From positions 37,187 through 101,186 of the forward strand of contig DASTYE010000010.1 of assembly GCA_035765135.1 (NCBI GenBank): a stretch of DNA of 64,000 nucleotides, given 5' to 3'. The translations under genes and the position numbers were made by a program. This DNA is from JAICNG01 sp035765135 (GTDB lineage: Bacteria > Gemmatimonadota > Gemmatimonadetes > Gemmatimonadales > Gemmatimonadaceae). This document shows, in pieces, positions 42,733 through 51,951 of this stretch (position 1 is its first letter; each line of letters starts with the position of its first letter). The notes under the pieces are model-generated. The model was not told the origin of the DNA. It saw only the letters and a list, made by a program, of their open reading frames with translations, and searched no databases.

Positions 42733-44154
42733 CTACTGCGCGAACCGAAGGATGTCGTACACGTACTTCACTCCAAACCCGATGTTCTCGACGCTCACGC
42801 GCTCGTCGTTGCCGTGAACGCCGCGCTGGTTGTCCTGGGCATCCACCTTGAACGGGCTGAGCCCGTAGGTGATGATGCCTAACCGGCGATACGTCGGCCG
42901 GTCCGTCGCCGCCGTCAGCATGTAGGTCGTCACCAGCGCATCCGGGTCGCGATCGCGCGACGCGCGCTCGATAGCGCTGAAGAGATCGGTGTTCACCGGA
43001 TTCTCGAGCGGCGTCTTCGGCGCGAGCAGCGTGGTCCAGTGCACCGAGGTGTCGTTCACCAGCCGCTTGAGCACGCCGAGCACCGAATCCGGGCTCTGAT
43101 CGGGCAAGAGCCGTATGTCGACGTCGGCCGTCGCCTCGGCAGGGATGACGTTCGTCTTGTTCGATCCCTGGAGTACCGTCAGCGAAATCGTGTTGCGGAG
43201 AATCGCGTTCCAGTAGATGTCGCTCTGCAGCCACTGGCGCGCGCGGGGAATCGTCACCGCTCGCCGAATGTTCGCGAGCCATGCGCGCTGCTCACCGCTG
43301 TACGATCGCGAGATATCACGGAAGTACTTCTCGACGCCCGGCGTCACGTGCACCGGGGTCTCGTAGCTGCCGAGCTTGTTCAGCGCGCGTACCAGCCTGG
43401 GCACGGGATTGTGCTTCGTCGGCCGTGACCCATGCGACGGGATTCCGCGCACCGTCAGGCGCTGCCAGAAGGTCCGTTTCTCGGCGACGCTCACTCCGTA
43501 ATACTGAAGCTTGCCATCGACGATCGGGTTGTTTCCCCCTTCGGTGATGAGGAACTCCACATCGCGCAGCAGCTCCGGGTGATGCTCGACGAGCGCGATG
43601 GCGCCGGTCGAGCCCAGCTCCTCGTCGGAGTTCGCGATGTACACGATGTCGCGCGTGAGCGGCACGCCGCTCCGTTTGAGCGCGATCATCGCCATGAGAT
43701 GCGCGATCCCTTCGCCTTTCATGTCGAGTGCGCCGCGCCCATACACGTAGCCATCCTTGATCACGCCGCTGTACGGATCCACGGTCCAGTACCGTGTGTC
43801 CGCCGGCACGACATCGATGTGGTGGACGAGGGCGATCGCCTTCTTCGCGCCGCTGCCCTTTAGCCGGGTGTAGAGGTTGGGGCGGCGTGGTCCGAGGACG
43901 TTTGCCGCCGTGTCCAGGATCTGCACCTCGAAGCCCTCACGCTCGAGGATGCTCTTCAGGAAGATGGCTCCCTCGATCTCGTTTCCCGGCGGGTTCGCCG
44001 TGTTGATCTTCATGTAGTCGGCGAGAACCTGCGCCGCCTCGTCCCGGAGCTTCTCCCAATCGATGGGGCGGCTCGGCTCGGGTAGTGTGGGGGCCTGGGC
44101 GAGCAGCGAGGCGGGAAGGGCTACGAGGAGCAGGGCGCGGGCAAACGCGGTCAT
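42733..44154 (-). CDS. Exported M20-family metallopeptidase
   Basis: A 473-residue protein with signal peptide MTAFARALLLVALPASLLAQ. M20 motifs: VHHIDVVPAD (metal His/Asp), YGRGALDMKGEG (bridging Asp), SDEELGS (catalytic and metal Glu), ITEGGNNP and the final GVHGNDERV (metal His). An internal dimerisation domain lies at about 240-360. It cleaves dipeptides or N-acylated amino acids. Start ATG 44154. Confidence 0.92.
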   Translation of the reverse strand: MTAFARALLLVALPASLLAQAPTLPEPSRPIDWEKLRDEAAQVLADYMKINTANPPGNEIEGAIFLKSILEREGFEVQILDTAANVLGPRRPNLYTRLKGSGAKKAIALVHHIDVVPADTRYWTVDPYSGVIKDGYVYGRGALDMKGEGIAHLMAMIALKRSGVPLTRDIVYIANSDEELGSTGAIALVEHHPELLRDVEFLITEGGNNPIVDGKLQYYGVSVAEKRTFWQRLTVRGIPSHGSRPTKHNPVPRLVRALNKLGSYETPVHVTPGVEKYFRDISRSYSGEQRAWLANIRRAVTIPRARQWLQSDIYWNAILRNTISLTVLQGSNKTNVIPAEATADVDIRLLPDQSPDSVLGVLKRLVNDTSVHWTTLLAPKTPLENPVNTDLFSAIERASRDRDPDALVTTYMLTAATDRPTYRRLGIITYGLSPFKVDAQDNQRGVHGNDERVSVENIGFGVKYVYDILRFAQ

Positions 44155-44307
44155 GTCTCTGAGTGTCAAAGGGATGGGACGTTGCGCCGTCCTTAGCGAA
44201 ATCGACTGGGACGTACCGGTCGACGCAAGGGAAGGCTCGACCCTCGCCCTGAAACCGGGGTCTGACCCGGGGCGTAGGCTCAAACGGTCCCCTTACACGG
44301 CCTACTC

Positions 44308-46632
44308 ATGCTTCACGTCCTCACCCTCGTCCTCGCGGCCGCGCTTCAGCTCCCGGGCGAGACACAGACCGCATCGGCGCGCGATTCCATCCAGGCGGAT
44401 GACGACACCACGCGCGGTGCACGCCGGGGGCGCCACGATCACGATGTCCTGCGCGCGCGCAAGACGCGAACGCCGCTGACGGCGGCGCTCCGGGCAAACG
44501 CCTATCGAGATGCCGCCGCTCGCGAGATCGTAACGCGGGCCCGGTCCGCGCGACTCGAGCAGGATTCGTCGCTCATCGCCTACGACGCCCGAACGCTCCA
44601 GCGCATCTCCGCCGGACTCGGCATTCGCGTTTCGGGACGCACGCGGCTCGCGTTCCGCAGCGAGAGCGCCACGCGGGTGCGGTGGCATCGCGATGCCGGC
44701 GCGTGGATCGATGTCGAGGGAACGCGCACGGCCATCCCGATGGCGTTCCCCGGCGCACGGGCCATCGCGGGCACGCTCGAGATGAGCCCCATTCCGTACT
44801 TCCCCGGACGCGAGGGACTGCTGCGCTTCACCGGGATGGAGCAGGTTACCGACCAGGAAGGGCTCTTCATCCATCCGCTCGCCGACGGCGCTGAGGCGTA
44901 CTACCGATACCAGACCGGCGACACGATCTCGTATTCGCTGCCTGGCGGCCAGACGATCCGGATCGTCGAGGTCAACGTCCGCGCGCGTGAGCCGGAGTTC
45001 GATCTCATCCTCGGTTCGCTCTGGTTCGATGTCACCACAGCCCAGGTCGTGCGCGCCGCCTATCGGCCAGCGGCGCCGTTCGACATCAAGAAGTTCGTCG
45101 AGGAGGAGGAAGGGGAAGAGGAGTTCGACGACGTTCCACGCGCGATTCGTCCGCTGATCTTCCCGATGGTCGCGACGCTGGAGGCGTTCACCATCGAGTA
45201 CGGACTGCATCAGGGGCGCTGGTGGCTCCCGCGGGTTCAGTCGGTCACTGGACGCGTCCAGGTAGGAGTGATGCGTTCGCCCTTCGAGGTGTTCGAGAGC
45301 TTCACCTACTCGAGCGTGAACGGTGACGAGCGATTGCCGGCGGTGGTGGTCGACACCATGCCTGGGCGACAGAAGCTCGGCGACGTCAATGTCAGCATCG
45401 GCAACAAGAAGGGCAAGACGGACAATGGCTTCGGCAAATGCGCGCCCGGTGACACGCTCACGTACACGGAGATGCGGTACAACGGGACGATTCCCGTGGC
45501 ACTTCGGATTCCGTGCGACACGGTAGCGCTCGCGTCGTCACCCGTGCTGCCGAAGTCGATCTTCGAGCCGTCGGATGAGCTGTTCGGCGCGCGGGAGCGT
45601 GAGGAGCTGGAGAAAGAGCTCGATGTGGGACTCGTTCCCGAATGGTCTCCGCGCGCGATCGACGTCAGCGTTCTCCAGCGTGGCCTGCTGCGATACAACC
45701 GCGTCGAGGGATTGTCGGTCGGCGGCGCCCTCTCACAGGAGTTGGGAAGCGGGCTGTCGTGGCGCGCGGCCGGGCGCATTGGGCACGGCGATCTCGAGCC
45801 CAACGTCGATTTGCGCCTTACTCGTGGGGACGCGACTCGCGGCGTCGCCATCGCGGCCTACCGCCGGCTGGCCGTGGTCGATGATTGGGGCTCGCCGTTA
45901 GGCCTCGGCAACTCCATCAACGCGTTGCTCTTCGGCCGTGACGAGGGCTTCTACTACCGGGCGGCTGGCGCGGAGCTGTTAGGCGTTCTTGGTCCGGTCG
46001 AGTGGCGCGTCTTCGGGGAGCGTCAGCGCACGGCCCATGTCGAAACACAATTCTCGCTCGCGCACACCCTGAACGGCCTGCGCTTCCGCGAGAACGTCAT
46101 CGCGACGCGCGCCGATCTCGCCGGGGCGAGCATTCGCGTCCCGTTCTCCGTCGGGCTCGATCCGCAGGCGCTCCGCGTCGCCGGGTCGTTGCGCGCCGAG
46201 GGGGCGACAGGCGACCTCGAATTCGGACGTGCGGCGCTCGACGTCACGCTGATGCGCACGCTTCCCTGGCGATTGGCGGGGTCACTCACCGCGAGCGGCG
46301 GGACGACGACGGGGGACGTTCCACCCCAACGTTTCTGGTATCTCGGCGGCACGCAGACGGTGCGTGGACACTCGATCGGTACGCTGGCCGGGGATGCCTA
46401 CTGGCTCGGGAGAGGTGAGCTGTCCACCGACCGCGTCGCATTCCGTCCGGTGGTGTTCTTCGACGCGGGCTGGGCCGGCTCGCGCGATGCCTGGTCGCAT
46501 CCGGGAAAGCCCATGCTCGGCGCCGGTCTCGGCTGGTCGGTCTTCGAGGGACTGGTGCGCTTCGATCTCGCGAAGGGGATTCGCCCGAATCGCGGAGTGA
46601 GGGCGTCGTTGTATCTGGACGCCAACTTCTAG
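44308..46632 (+). CDS. Large outer-membrane barrel protein, Omp85/surface-antigen type
   Basis: A 774-residue protein with signal peptide MLHVLTLVLAAALQLPGETQ. The first ~450 residues are a periplasmic region, with IISPAL-free beta modules such as LIYSLPGGQT-like IRIVEVNVRAREPEFDLILG. A strongly acidic run EEEEGEEEFDD lies near 265. The C-terminal ~300 residues are barrel strands ending RASLYLDANF, with FWYLGGTQTVRGHSIG matching the conserved loop of the surface antigen/BamA-TamA barrel (PF01103). Role unknown; secretion or lipid export are candidates. Confidence 0.75.
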   Translation: MLHVLTLVLAAALQLPGETQTASARDSIQADDDTTRGARRGRHDHDVLRARKTRTPLTAALRANAYRDAAAREIVTRARSARLEQDSSLIAYDARTLQRISAGLGIRVSGRTRLAFRSESATRVRWHRDAGAWIDVEGTRTAIPMAFPGARAIAGTLEMSPIPYFPGREGLLRFTGMEQVTDQEGLFIHPLADGAEAYYRYQTGDTISYSLPGGQTIRIVEVNVRAREPEFDLILGSLWFDVTTAQVVRAAYRPAAPFDIKKFVEEEEGEEEFDDVPRAIRPLIFPMVATLEAFTIEYGLHQGRWWLPRVQSVTGRVQVGVMRSPFEVFESFTYSSVNGDERLPAVVVDTMPGRQKLGDVNVSIGNKKGKTDNGFGKCAPGDTLTYTEMRYNGTIPVALRIPCDTVALASSPVLPKSIFEPSDELFGAREREELEKELDVGLVPEWSPRAIDVSVLQRGLLRYNRVEGLSVGGALSQELGSGLSWRAAGRIGHGDLEPNVDLRLTRGDATRGVAIAAYRRLAVVDDWGSPLGLGNSINALLFGRDEGFYYRAAGAELLGVLGPVEWRVFGERQRTAHVETQFSLAHTLNGLRFRENVIATRADLAGASIRVPFSVGLDPQALRVAGSLRAEGATGDLEFGRAALDVTLMRTLPWRLAGSLTASGGTTTGDVPPQRFWYLGGTQTVRGHSIGTLAGDAYWLGRGELSTDRVAFRPVVFFDAGWAGSRDAWSHPGKPMLGAGLGWSVFEGLVRFDLAKGIRPNRGVRASLYLDANF

Positions 46633-46657
46633 TCGCGTGTTCGAGACCCGCAGGGCT

Positions 46658-46858
46658 GGCATCAAGAACCCAGGGGTGCATCACTGATGACACGGATTGG
46701 ACTGTAACGGCCTGATCGCGCCTGGCGCCGATCACTCTCCACGCGCAGCTCCAAAGCAGCTTTTCGTTGTCGCGCGGGACGGTTCAATGCCGCAGAGCAA
46801 ATCCGGCCTCTTCCGCCCGATCCGCCTCATCCGAATGCACCCCTCTGTTCTTGATGCC
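46658..46858. repeat. 201-bp MITE-like element A
   Basis: It starts GGCATCAAGAACCCAGGGGT and ends with the complement GGCATCAAGAACAGAGGGGT. The centre GATCGCGCCTGGCGCCGATC ... GGTTCAATGC is shared with element B at 46877 and with 41968-42165. No coding content. It lies downstream of the barrel gene. Confidence 0.8.
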
Positions 46859-46876
46859 GGGTCGCGCACGCCGGCT

Positions 46877-47077
46877 GGCATCAAGAACCGAGGGGCTATA
46901 CGGATGAGGCGGATTGGGCGGATGCTCCGGATCGCTCCTGGCGCCAAATACTCTCCACGCACAGGTCCAAGGCAGCTTTTGTTGTCGCGCCAAGGAGCGT
47001 TCAATCCACCAGGGGCAAATCCGGCCTCTTCCGTACAATCCGTGTCATCCGTGATGAACCCCTGGGTTCTTGATGCC
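46877..47077. repeat. 201-bp MITE-like element B
   Basis: Exactly as long as element A and in the same orientation at its centre. Its left end resembles A's right end, and its right end resembles A's left end. A further partial end (GAGGGGTTCTTGATGCC) lies at 47085-47101. Nothing coding is present in 46633-47146. Confidence 0.8.
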
Positions 47078-47146
47078 AGAGAGCGAGGGGTTCTTGATGC
47101 CAGATCAGCAGCACCTTGAGCACGCGCACAAGCTTGCGCACCGTTA

Positions 47147-47168
47147 AGACCTCTCGACTCCGAGGTCT
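47147..47168 (+). promoter_or_regulatory. Hairpin covering the mscL ribosome site
   Basis: AGACCTC (47147-47153) can pair with GAGGTCT (47162-47168). GAGG (47162-47165) is the likely Shine-Dalgarno for ATG 47171, so the stem could hide it. Seven base pairs only. Confidence 0.4.
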
Positions 47169-47170
47169 CC

Positions 47171-47563
47171 ATGTGGCGCGAGTTCAAGCAATTCCTCGTC
47201 AAAGAGAACGTGCTGGCGTTGGCGATCGCGGTCATTCTGGGCGCCGCGCTGGGGAAGCTCGTGACGGCCGTCGTCAACGACCTTCTGATGCCAATCATCG
47301 CGGCGGTGATGCCAGCGGGGGACTGGCGTGCCTATACGCTCGATGTCGGCCCGGTGAGCTTCCTGATCGGTGATTTGATCGGCGCGATCATCGACTTCCT
47401 TATCATCGCGTTCGTCGTCTGGCGGATCAGCAAGGCATTCATTCGGCCGGCGCCAGCCGCGGAGAAGCCGGCGACGCGCGAGTGTCCACACTGCCGCTCA
47501 ATGGTCGACGCTCGCGCGACTCGCTGCGCGCACTGCACGGCGACCCTCGAGAAGGCGGCGTGA
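47171..47563 (+). CDS. mscL: Large-conductance mechanosensitive channel
   Basis: A 130-residue channel: amphipathic start MWREFKQFLVKENVLALAIA, pore helix VILGAALGKLVTAVVNDLLM and TM2 LIGDLIGAIIDFLIIAFVVW. A C-terminal ECPHCRSMVDARATRCAHCT zinc ribbon replaces the usual charged helix. It opens under membrane tension and releases solutes on osmotic downshock. Confidence 0.95.
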   Translation: MWREFKQFLVKENVLALAIAVILGAALGKLVTAVVNDLLMPIIAAVMPAGDWRAYTLDVGPVSFLIGDLIGAIIDFLIIAFVVWRISKAFIRPAPAAEKPATRECPHCRSMVDARATRCAHCTATLEKAA

Positions 47564-47575
47564 GAGGGAGAGAAG

Positions 47576-47629
47576 AATGCGGAATGCGGAATCCGAAGAG
47601 CTGTGGTCCCGGATTCCGCATTCCGCATT
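47576..47629. terminator. Perfect 20-bp stem between convergent genes
   Basis: AATGCGGAATGCGGAATCCG (47576-47595) and its exact complement (47610-47629) form a 20-bp stem with a 14-bp loop. It lies between the mscL stop and the stop of the minus-strand gene at 47633. It is a likely two-way terminator, made of repeated GCGGAAT units. Confidence 0.8.
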
Positions 47630-47632
47630 TCG

Positions 47633-48013
47633 TCAAAAGCCTAGTCGCACGTTGATGTCTACCAGCACCGGCCTGGGCGCATCGATGAAGACGATGCGCT
47701 CGGGCTCGCGGCGCACGACGATCTTCTGAAGGCGGCCCTTGCCTCTGCCACGCCCGCGGTTGCCGAGCCGGTAGTAGATCACGCGGGTGTCTTCGACGAT
47801 GTCCACTCGCACGACTTCATAGCCGTGCTTGACGAGGATCTCGCGCGCGACGACGATCGCGTCATTGGTGGAGACGAACTTGGCCTTCTGCTTGTTGGCG
47901 CTTCCAGAGGACGGCTTCCCTTTGTTGTTCCCCTGCGCCTGAGCCGTGCTTCCCGCCGCCCAGAAGCCGGCGGAGGCAATGGCGATGAGCGCAAATCGCG
48001 TGGACCGACGCAT
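47633..48013 (-). CDS. Small exported basic protein
   Basis: A 126-residue protein with signal peptide MRRSTRFALIAIASAGFWAA. A Lys/Gly/Ser-rich linker follows, then TNDAIVVAREILVKHGYEVV RVD and IYYRLGNRGRGRGKGRLQKI VVRR, a small alpha/beta fold. It may bind an anionic surface. No family is recognised. Confidence 0.6.
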   Translation of the reverse strand: MRRSTRFALIAIASAGFWAAGSTAQAQGNNKGKPSSGSANKQKAKFVSTNDAIVVAREILVKHGYEVVRVDIVEDTRVIYYRLGNRGRGRGKGRLQKIVVRREPERIVFIDAPRPVLVDINVRLGF

Positions 48014-48103
48014 TCGGTGTTTCTCCGTGAAGGGTGATGGCCGCCGCGCGGGCGGACCTCACGTTCACGACGCGTCGAGGCAGGAGGGGGCAACTGACCT
48101 CAA

Positions 48104-48188
48104 ACGAGGAGTGAGGACGAAGGACCGAGGAATTTGTCTGGAGGGTTTTTGCTCGGATGAATTCCTCGGGTCCTTCGTCCTCGTTCGT
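48104..48188. repeat. Fold-back repeat (GAGGACGAAGGACC family, copy 2)
   Basis: Left arm 48104-48134 contains GAGGACGAAGGACCGAGGAA and the right arm 48161-48188 its near complement with one extra G. The loop is about 26 bp. It shares its core with 13212-13300 and lies between two minus-strand genes. Confidence 0.8.
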
Positions 48189-48196
48189 CCTTCTTG

Positions 48197-49000
48197 CTAG
48201 AACTTGGCTTCGAAGAGCACGAGCCTCGCGCTTCCGTCCGGGCCAACCGATGCGCCCAGGAAGAACTTGTCGACCTTGTTGCCGGGGCGAGTGTGGTGGT
48301 ACTGCTCGATCTTCCGGCCGGTAAGGACTCCCACGAAGGCGCCCAGCACGAGGTCGCTCATCCAGTGGCGGCGGAGGTAGAGCCGGCTCACCGTTGGCAA
48401 CGTGGCCGTCGCGTAAAGCAATGGCGGCACCCACCGCATGCGCCCGGGCCAGCGTCGTGACATCTCGCCGTGCACGACGGCCGCGACCGCGAAGTTCGCG
48501 GACGCGTGGATCGACGGAAACGATCGGTACTCGAACTGCTTGAATCCCTGGAAGAGATCGAAATTCGTCGGATCGTCCGGAGTGACGTACGGTCGCGAGC
48601 GACCGATGGAGCCCCGAACGAGCGTCAGGAACACCGACGAGAGCAAGACCGCTTCGGTGGAGTGAAAGGCCATGTCGGCGAGGGTGCGCTTCTTGGCGAT
48701 GCGGCCCGTGAGATAGAGCAGGGCACCGGCGAGCATGACCTGGTCATCCTTCGCCAGATTCGCGATCTCGGCGCCGCGACGAATGAAGTCGCTTTCCTGG
48801 ATGTGCTCCTTCTGCATCCAGCGGTCGATGTTGTCATCGACCTGGAACAGAAGGACCGAGGTGAGAACGAGCGCGCCGGACCAGGCCAGATCGTTCCGCG
48901 TGAACAGAGGATCCCGCTCGACAGCCGACGTATCGCTCTGAGCGACGACCGTGGTGGAGAGGCTCAGACTGAGCAACAGCGCGACAAAGGCCCGTGACAC
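48197..49000 (-). CDS. PAP2-family phosphatase with signal peptide
   Basis: A 267-residue protein with signal peptide MSRAFVALLLSLSLSTTVVA and several hydrophobic helices. PAP2 motifs: GSIGRSRPY (motif 1), FPSIHASANF (motif 2) and SRLYLRRHWMSDLVLGAFVG (motif 3, catalytic His). It likely dephosphorylates lipid or isoprenyl phosphates on the periplasmic side. Confidence 0.9.
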   Translation of the reverse strand: MSRAFVALLLSLSLSTTVVAQSDTSAVERDPLFTRNDLAWSGALVLTSVLLFQVDDNIDRWMQKEHIQESDFIRRGAEIANLAKDDQVMLAGALLYLTGRIAKKRTLADMAFHSTEAVLLSSVFLTLVRGSIGRSRPYVTPDDPTNFDLFQGFKQFEYRSFPSIHASANFAVAAVVHGEMSRRWPGRMRWVPPLLYATATLPTVSRLYLRRHWMSDLVLGAFVGVLTGRKIEQYHHTRPGNKVDKFFLGASVGPDGSARLVLFEAKF

Positions 49001-49121
49001 GCGTTCGTCCTTGTGAGTGCCTCGGACGCCTAATGCAACGGGCGTTCCGCGTGGACCGATGCCCCGTACCAGGTGCCCAGACTCCAGCGCGCCGAGGTCG
49101 TCCTCGGCGCGCTTTGTCCGA

Positions 49122-49340
49122 CTACTGCTGTCGTCCCCTCACTTCCTGTTCCGCCTCCAGCCAGTCCTCGACCTCGCCGCCGGGGCGGTCGCCCCGCTCG
49201 AGATACAGCTCGTACGCGCGAGCGCGAATCGCTTCATCGTCGGGAGTCTGCTGGCCATCGGCCGCGGGCGTGGCTTCGGAACGCACCTCCACGTCGCCTA
49301 ACGGCTTTCTGCGCGGCGGCTTTCTTGGAGCGTCTGGCAT
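49122..49340 (-). CDS. DUF2934 protein
   Basis: A 72-residue acidic protein: a basic proline-rich start (PDAPRKPPRRKPLG) and then DDEAIRARAYELYLERGDRPGG and VEDWLEAEQEV, the DUF2934 pattern. These small proteins are common in soil bacteria; function unknown. It lies 11 bp downstream of the DUF892 gene. Confidence 0.82.
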   Translation of the reverse strand: MPDAPRKPPRRKPLGDVEVRSEATPAADGQQTPDDEAIRARAYELYLERGDRPGGEVEDWLEAEQEVRGRQQ

Positions 49341-49351
49341 GCCGATCCCCC

Positions 49352-49996
49352 TTACCTCGCCGTCGATTCCGAGCCCTTCGAGGCACGGCCACGACTGCCG
49401 CGACTCGATGCACTCCTCGAGCCCGCCCGTCCGCTCTCGACGACCGACTGCCGGCTCACCTCGCGTTCGCCACGGCGGAACGCGGTCTCTTCCTCCGCGT
49501 TCTCCGGGATCGCCGCTTCGAGATTGATCGAGCTCTCGGCGATCTGAGTGAGCAGCTTGTCCGTCTCTCCCTCCTCGTCGAGCGTCTCCTGAAGCAGATC
49601 CGCCTGGCGCTCCAGTCCCAGGATTCGAGCATACGTTCGCGCGGTTCCGTACACTGCGATCTCGTAATGCTCAACGCTCTGGGCCTTCGCGATCAGCCCC
49701 GCGTCGAGGACATCCGGGTCCGGCCTTTCCTTGATGAGCTCCTGTCCTTCCTCGATCAACCCTTCCATACCGACGCATTTCTTTCCGCGCGGGCTTTCAT
49801 CGAGCTCCTCGAAGATGCGCTCGAGTCGCGCGACCTGCTGCTCGGTCTGACGAAGGTGATTGGTGAATGCCTTCGCGAGTTGCGGATGGGTTGCCGCCTT
49901 CGCCATGCGCGGAAGCGCCTTGATCAGCTGCTTCTCGGCGCTCCAGAGATCTTTCAGCTCATCGATGTACAGGTCCCGCAGCGTCTCCATTTCCAT
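49352..49996 (-). CDS. YciE/YciF ferritin-like family protein (DUF892)
   Basis: A 214-residue protein: MEMETLRDLYIDELKDLWSA EKQLIKALPRM opens the DUF892 domain (PF05974) with its conserved Glu residues, and QSVEHYEIAVYGTARTYARI is the second metal-ligand helix. A C-terminal Ser/Arg/Gly tail of about 40 residues is disordered. The family is linked to stress responses. It is in a stress-gene block with a DUF2383-like protein. Confidence 0.88.
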   Translation of the reverse strand: MEMETLRDLYIDELKDLWSAEKQLIKALPRMAKAATHPQLAKAFTNHLRQTEQQVARLERIFEELDESPRGKKCVGMEGLIEEGQELIKERPDPDVLDAGLIAKAQSVEHYEIAVYGTARTYARILGLERQADLLQETLDEEGETDKLLTQIAESSINLEAAIPENAEEETAFRRGEREVSRQSVVESGRAGSRSASSRGSRGRASKGSESTAR

Positions 49997-50247
49997 ATGT
50001 CCTCCCCGCCCCAATGGGTCGCGATGTTGTTGTCGTTCCGTGCTCACATGTCGGGCAAGTTCGAAGCCGCCGGACGTCAGGCGCGACGATTGGTTACCAC
50101 GCGGTGCCAAGCGTGGATGGGAGCAAAGGAATTCCCGAATTCCGCACGACGAACGCACGCGGTCGCCTTTCGCGGGGAGGTCCGGCGAGGTGTGGCGACC
50201 GGGCACCGCCCGTTAGGTGCAGGAGGTGCCCGATCGCTGGCCGACGA

Positions 50248-50931
50248 TCAGCCGCGCCGGCCTCGCAGTGCCACGGCCGCCCCGGCCGCGGTCGTCACGG
50301 CGGCGGCAATGGCCGCCGTCCGCACCGGGTGCGCCGCCGCCGCCTTGACGCCGCGCCGCGCAGCTTCCACGACGGTCATGATCGGCTTCTCGGCTTCCTC
50401 GATCATGTCCGCGGTTCGCGCATTGACGAACTCCATCGCGCGCGCGGCTCGCCCGACCGCCGTGCGCCGACCCACGTGCAGCTGCTCGAGCGACTTCTCG
50501 GCCCACCGATAATGGCGCTCCTCATCGGCTGCCGCCCGCTTCAGGACGCGAGCGACCTCCGTCGGGAGGCCCGACTTCGCGGCGGCGCGACGATACTTGT
50601 CCCGACCCTGGCGCTCGTTGGCCTTGAACGCCAGAAGGACTGCCCGGTCGCTACCTAACGACGCTGTCGCCTGCATTGCCAGCTTGAACGGCCCGGTCGG
50701 GATATGGGAGATGGCGATCGGCGCCCCGCCGTGCGCTCGAATGAGGCGCTTCAGCGCGGTGATGTGGCGCCGGTGGTCGGCCTGGTAGCGTCGCACCGCT
50801 TCCTTTCGAACCTTGCTCTCGAGCTGCCGAATGACGAGCGCGTACGCCTGAACGGCGTCGACGTCGAGCTGCAGCAGGTCGTTCAGGGTAGCGGTGAGCA
50901 TCGAATCCTTGACTACGCCTTGTCGTGCCAT
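50248..50931 (-). CDS. Four-helix-bundle ferritin-like protein (DUF2383 type)
   Basis: A 227-residue protein. MLTATLNDLLQLDVDAVQAYA and HRRHITALKRLIRAHGG form the first helix pair, ANERQGRDKYRRAA and ADEERHYRWAEKSLEQ the second, with Glu and His ligands. A hydrophobic C-terminal tail (HPVRTAAIAAAVTTAAGAAV) ends in ALRGRRG and may touch the membrane. The 50 bp up to 51003 and the 250-bp gap after it hold nothing evident. Confidence 0.75.
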   Translation of the reverse strand: MARQGVVKDSMLTATLNDLLQLDVDAVQAYALVIRQLESKVRKEAVRRYQADHRRHITALKRLIRAHGGAPIAISHIPTGPFKLAMQATASLGSDRAVLLAFKANERQGRDKYRRAAAKSGLPTEVARVLKRAAADEERHYRWAEKSLEQLHVGRRTAVGRAARAMEFVNARTADMIEEAEKPIMTVVEAARRGVKAAAAHPVRTAAIAAAVTTAAGAAVALRGRRG

Positions 50932-51003
50932 AGGTACCTCCAGTCGATGCATAGCAAGCGTGCAAAAGGCGGTCCCCACCGGTCGGGAAGACCGCGCATT
51001 CGC

Positions 51004-51951
51004 TCATCGAGTGGCGCGGTCGACGACACCGCTGCCTTTCACCGAGGGAGTCTCCTCGCCATCGCGACCGAGCAACACCTCGAGCTCCCGCTCGCGCAGG
51101 TCGAACGGATAGCCCGCGCCGACGATCCCAACGCGCAGATAGCTGAGCGTAAGCGGTGCGCCTTTCGCGGCCTCTTCGGCGTTGTCGAATCGCACTCCGC
51201 GCCCGTCCACGAAGTACACGGAGCCTCGTCCGACGACTTCGCCCAGGTGACCTCGGACGACGAGCGCCGTGTCCTCATCGATCCCGAGTCCCATCAGCTC
51301 GGGATTCTCGGCCACGCGACGAAAGAGGCGCTGCAGGCGCCCACGCTTCGAGAAGTGCGTGTCGATCAGGGCCGAGAAGCCTAACAAGCCGAAGCCCGGC
51401 CCGAGGTAGAGCGGAACTTCCTGACCCTCCTCATCCATCTCGCCACCGGCGAGCATGGTGTCGGAAAGCGCGGCGGCGCCGGCACTCGTCCCGCAGACGA
51501 CGGCGCCCGCCGTGAACGCTTCCTTGATCGCGCGACCCACGCGAGAGCCGGAGAGTGTCGCGACGAGATGGACCTGGTCTCCGCCGCCCAGGAAAATGCC
51601 GCTCGCGTCGAGCACCATCCGCGCGAGCTCCGGATCCTGTGCACGTTGGCGTCGGTCAATGATCGGAAATTCGACGTTCGTCGCTCCGACAGTCGCGAAG
51701 GCGTTCTTCCATTCGATAGCCGACCCGACCGGGTCCGTTGACGCCGTCGTGAAACCGACGATTTTCGCGCCGTCCCTCGCGCCGCTCAGTCGAAGAAAGA
51801 CGTCGAGCGCCGGTCCCGCCGGATCCACCGCGCCCCCGATCAGGATGAGCGTTCCCGCCTTGCGGTCATCGCGGCGCGACCCGCGTCCGTTGGCTGCTTC
51901 GCCTGCGCGTGTCGCGCGCTCTCGAGGCGTCACCCGTTCGCGGGGAGGCAT
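51004..51951 (-). CDS. cphB: Cyanophycinase
   Basis: A 315-residue peptidase S51-like enzyme. Core motifs are GTLILIGGAVDPAG, GIFLGGGDQVHL and VVCGTSAGAAALS with catalytic Ser156, plus a GIDEDTALVV strand. It degrades cyanophycin to beta-Asp-Arg dipeptides. The extra ~30 N-terminal residues are polar. ATG 51951 overlaps the upstream cphA-like gene by 22 bp, so the genes are co-transcribed. Confidence 0.92.
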   Translation of the reverse strand: MPPRERVTPRERATRAGEAANGRGSRRDDRKAGTLILIGGAVDPAGPALDVFLRLSGARDGAKIVGFTTASTDPVGSAIEWKNAFATVGATNVEFPIIDRRQRAQDPELARMVLDASGIFLGGGDQVHLVATLSGSRVGRAIKEAFTAGAVVCGTSAGAAALSDTMLAGGEMDEEGQEVPLYLGPGFGLLGFSALIDTHFSKRGRLQRLFRRVAENPELMGLGIDEDTALVVRGHLGEVVGRGSVYFVDGRGVRFDNAEEAAKGAPLTLSYLRVGIVGAGYPFDLRERELEVLLGRDGEETPSVKGSGVVDRATR

